From an uncultured Saprospiraceae bacterium (lineage in GTDB: Bacteria > Bacteroidota > Bacteroidia > Chitinophagales > Saprospiraceae), in the NCBI GenBank assembly GCA_937872385.1, contig CALMSO010000061.1:21953-85952 (forward strand): a DNA stretch of 64,000 nt, in the 5' to 3' direction. Shown one piece after another: positions 63,278 to 64,000 of this stretch. A program made the position numbers and the translations under genes. The notes beneath the pieces are model-generated. The model was not told the origin of the DNA, did not search any database, and saw nothing but the letters and a program-made list of their open reading frames with translations. Position 1 is the stretch's first letter. Every line of letters begins with the position of its first letter.

Positions 63278-63750
63278 AACGAAAAACACCCTCAGCGCTC
63301 ACTCCTTATCAGGAGAAGGTCAATCGCATCCGAGCCGCAGGGCTGCATACCCGCTATTTCCGAGGCTGGGCGCTGGGTATTAGCCCCCCGCAGGAGCGCC
63401 TGCAGCGCCTGATGGAATACCTTGATATGCACCAAACCAAAAATCCACAACAGATGCTTTTTTTAATTATGTACGACATCGAAGACCACAAAATCCGCCG
63501 CCATATTGCCAAATACCTCATCAAAAAAGGCTGTATGCGTATGCAAAAATCCATCTACATTGGTAGTGCCCGCGACGCAGTGTTTCAGGAAATCAGCGAA
63601 GCGCTCCGCGAAATCAATCAAATGTACCAAAACAACGACAGCATCGTGCTGCTGCCCGTCACGCCGGCTGTTATGCAACAAATCAATGTGCTGGGCAAAA
63701 ATATTGATTTCAGGATGTATATAAAACCGCCTACAGTTTTGATTATTTGA
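63274..63750 (+). CDS. cas2: CRISPR Cas2 with an N-terminal extension
   Basis: 158 residues, against about 90-100 for typical Cas2. The core begins at residue ~61 (MLFLIMYDIEDHKIRRHIAKYLIKKGCMRMQKSIYIGS), with the conserved Asp68 in MYDI. The first 60 residues are basic and partly helical (NRIRAAGLHTRYFRGWALGI...ERLQRLMEYLDMH) and match no domain that I know. The 4-nt overlap with the primase gene makes 63274 the natural start; an internal ATG at 63454 could give a standard-length form. The CRISPR leader starts right after the stop. Confidence 0.9.
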   Translation: MKRKTPSALTPYQEKVNRIRAAGLHTRYFRGWALGISPPQERLQRLMEYLDMHQTKNPQQMLFLIMYDIEDHKIRRHIAKYLIKKGCMRMQKSIYIGSARDAVFQEISEALREINQMYQNNDSIVLLPVTPAVMQQINVLGKNIDFRMYIKPPTVLII

Positions 63751-63768
63751 AAAATAGTTGTATCTTTG
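63738..63768 (+). promoter_or_regulatory. CRISPR leader promoter
   Basis: TTTG (63738-63741), 19-nt spacer, TATCTTTG (63761-63768): a consensus Bacteroidota promoter whose -33 box lies inside the end of cas2. It would start the pre-crRNA about 95 nt before the first repeat. Confidence 0.75.
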
Positions 63769-63869
63769 CACCCGGAAAAAGGATGCAATACAATGGTAGA
63801 AAAATGTTTTCTAACAAGTTGCGCACGTACGTTAGTTCTTTGATTTACAGCCTTTTACGATATGTTGCG
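63769..63869 (+). other. CRISPR leader
   Basis: AT-rich, non-coding 100-nt region between the promoter and the first repeat, in the position of a leader. Integration signals cannot be identified from one example. Confidence 0.6.
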
Positions 63870-64000
63870 GCCACAGGCCATATTCCACTAAAAGAAGGAT
63901 TAAGACAATACAAAACACGCACTCGTAAAGCGCTAATTATAAGTAGCCACAGGCCATATTCCACTAAAAGAAGGATTAAGACTGCTTCCGCGAGCGCCGT
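63870..64000 (+). CRISPR. CRISPR array, leader end, truncated by the window
   Basis: Two identical 37-bp repeats at 63870-63906 and 63946-63982, beginning GCCACAGGCC and ending GATTAAGAC, separated by a 39-bp spacer (63907-63945). The second spacer (from 63983) is cut by the window edge, so the array continues to the right. The last 8 nt, ATTAAGAC, are the probable crRNA 5' handle made by Cas6. Repeat and spacer lengths suit type III. Confidence 0.93.

Noticed and set aside
1..64000. tRNA or rRNA genes.
   Set aside because: I looked in the intergenic regions for cloverleaf ends and TTCGA-type T-arms and found only the tmRNA.

Overview
The window looks like a chromosomal segment of a free-living member of the Bacteroidota, probably near the Saprospiria (inference). 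The grounds are type IX secretion C-terminal sorting domains on two secreted enzymes, promoters of the Bacteroidota form TTTG-N19/20-TAnnTTTG, a Bacteroidota-style aromatic amino acid operon with a fused DAHP synthase/chorismate mutase, and a BT4734/VirE-N type primase beside cas1. Base composition looks near half GC over most of the window. It falls sharply in one island at 13.48-18.44 kb.

Layout. 0-1.9 kb: the end of a two-component histidine kinase and an enoyl-CoA hydratase. 1.97-7.5 kb: a minus-strand aromatic operon reading pheA, an NTF2-like gene, an aminotransferase, tyrA and a DAHP synthase/chorismate mutase. It is preceded by two tandem leader peptides rich in Phe and Tyr codons, each followed by a terminator. 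7.6-13.3 kb: a secreted sugar dehydrogenase, an HD protein, two Rossmann-fold oxidoreductases and two exported proteins. 13.5-18.4 kb: an AT-rich island with a 1417-residue nuclease-RecQ-like helicase, translationally coupled to a coiled-coil protein with a C-terminal membrane anchor. This is a candidate defence module. 18.8-49.1 kb: housekeeping and metabolic genes (mfd, serpin, alpha-amylase, pdxH, a photolyase, DciA-like, rpmF, trpS, purC and others), with one orphan small transcription unit near 36.6 kb. 49.34-49.73 kb: the tmRNA gene ssrA. 50.2-51.5 kb: a membrane dipeptidase.

51.8-64 kb: a complete type III-A CRISPR-Cas locus. A divergent WYL regulator is followed by cas6, cas10, csm2, csm3, csm4, csm5, a CARF-HEPN effector of Csm6/Csx1 type, cas1, a CRISPR-associated primase-polymerase, a cas2 with a 60-residue N-terminal extension, and a CRISPR array. 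The array runs off the right edge after two 37-bp repeats. Catalytic motifs for interference, cyclic oligoadenylate synthesis, ancillary RNase action, adaptation and primase action are all present, so the locus looks functional.

The best targets for a second look are the tandem Phe/Tyr attenuators upstream of pheA, the nuclease-helicase plus membrane protein island, the adaptation block cas1-primase-extended cas2, and the small orphan transcript at 36.54-36.79 kb. All calls are from reading the sequence; no database search was run.
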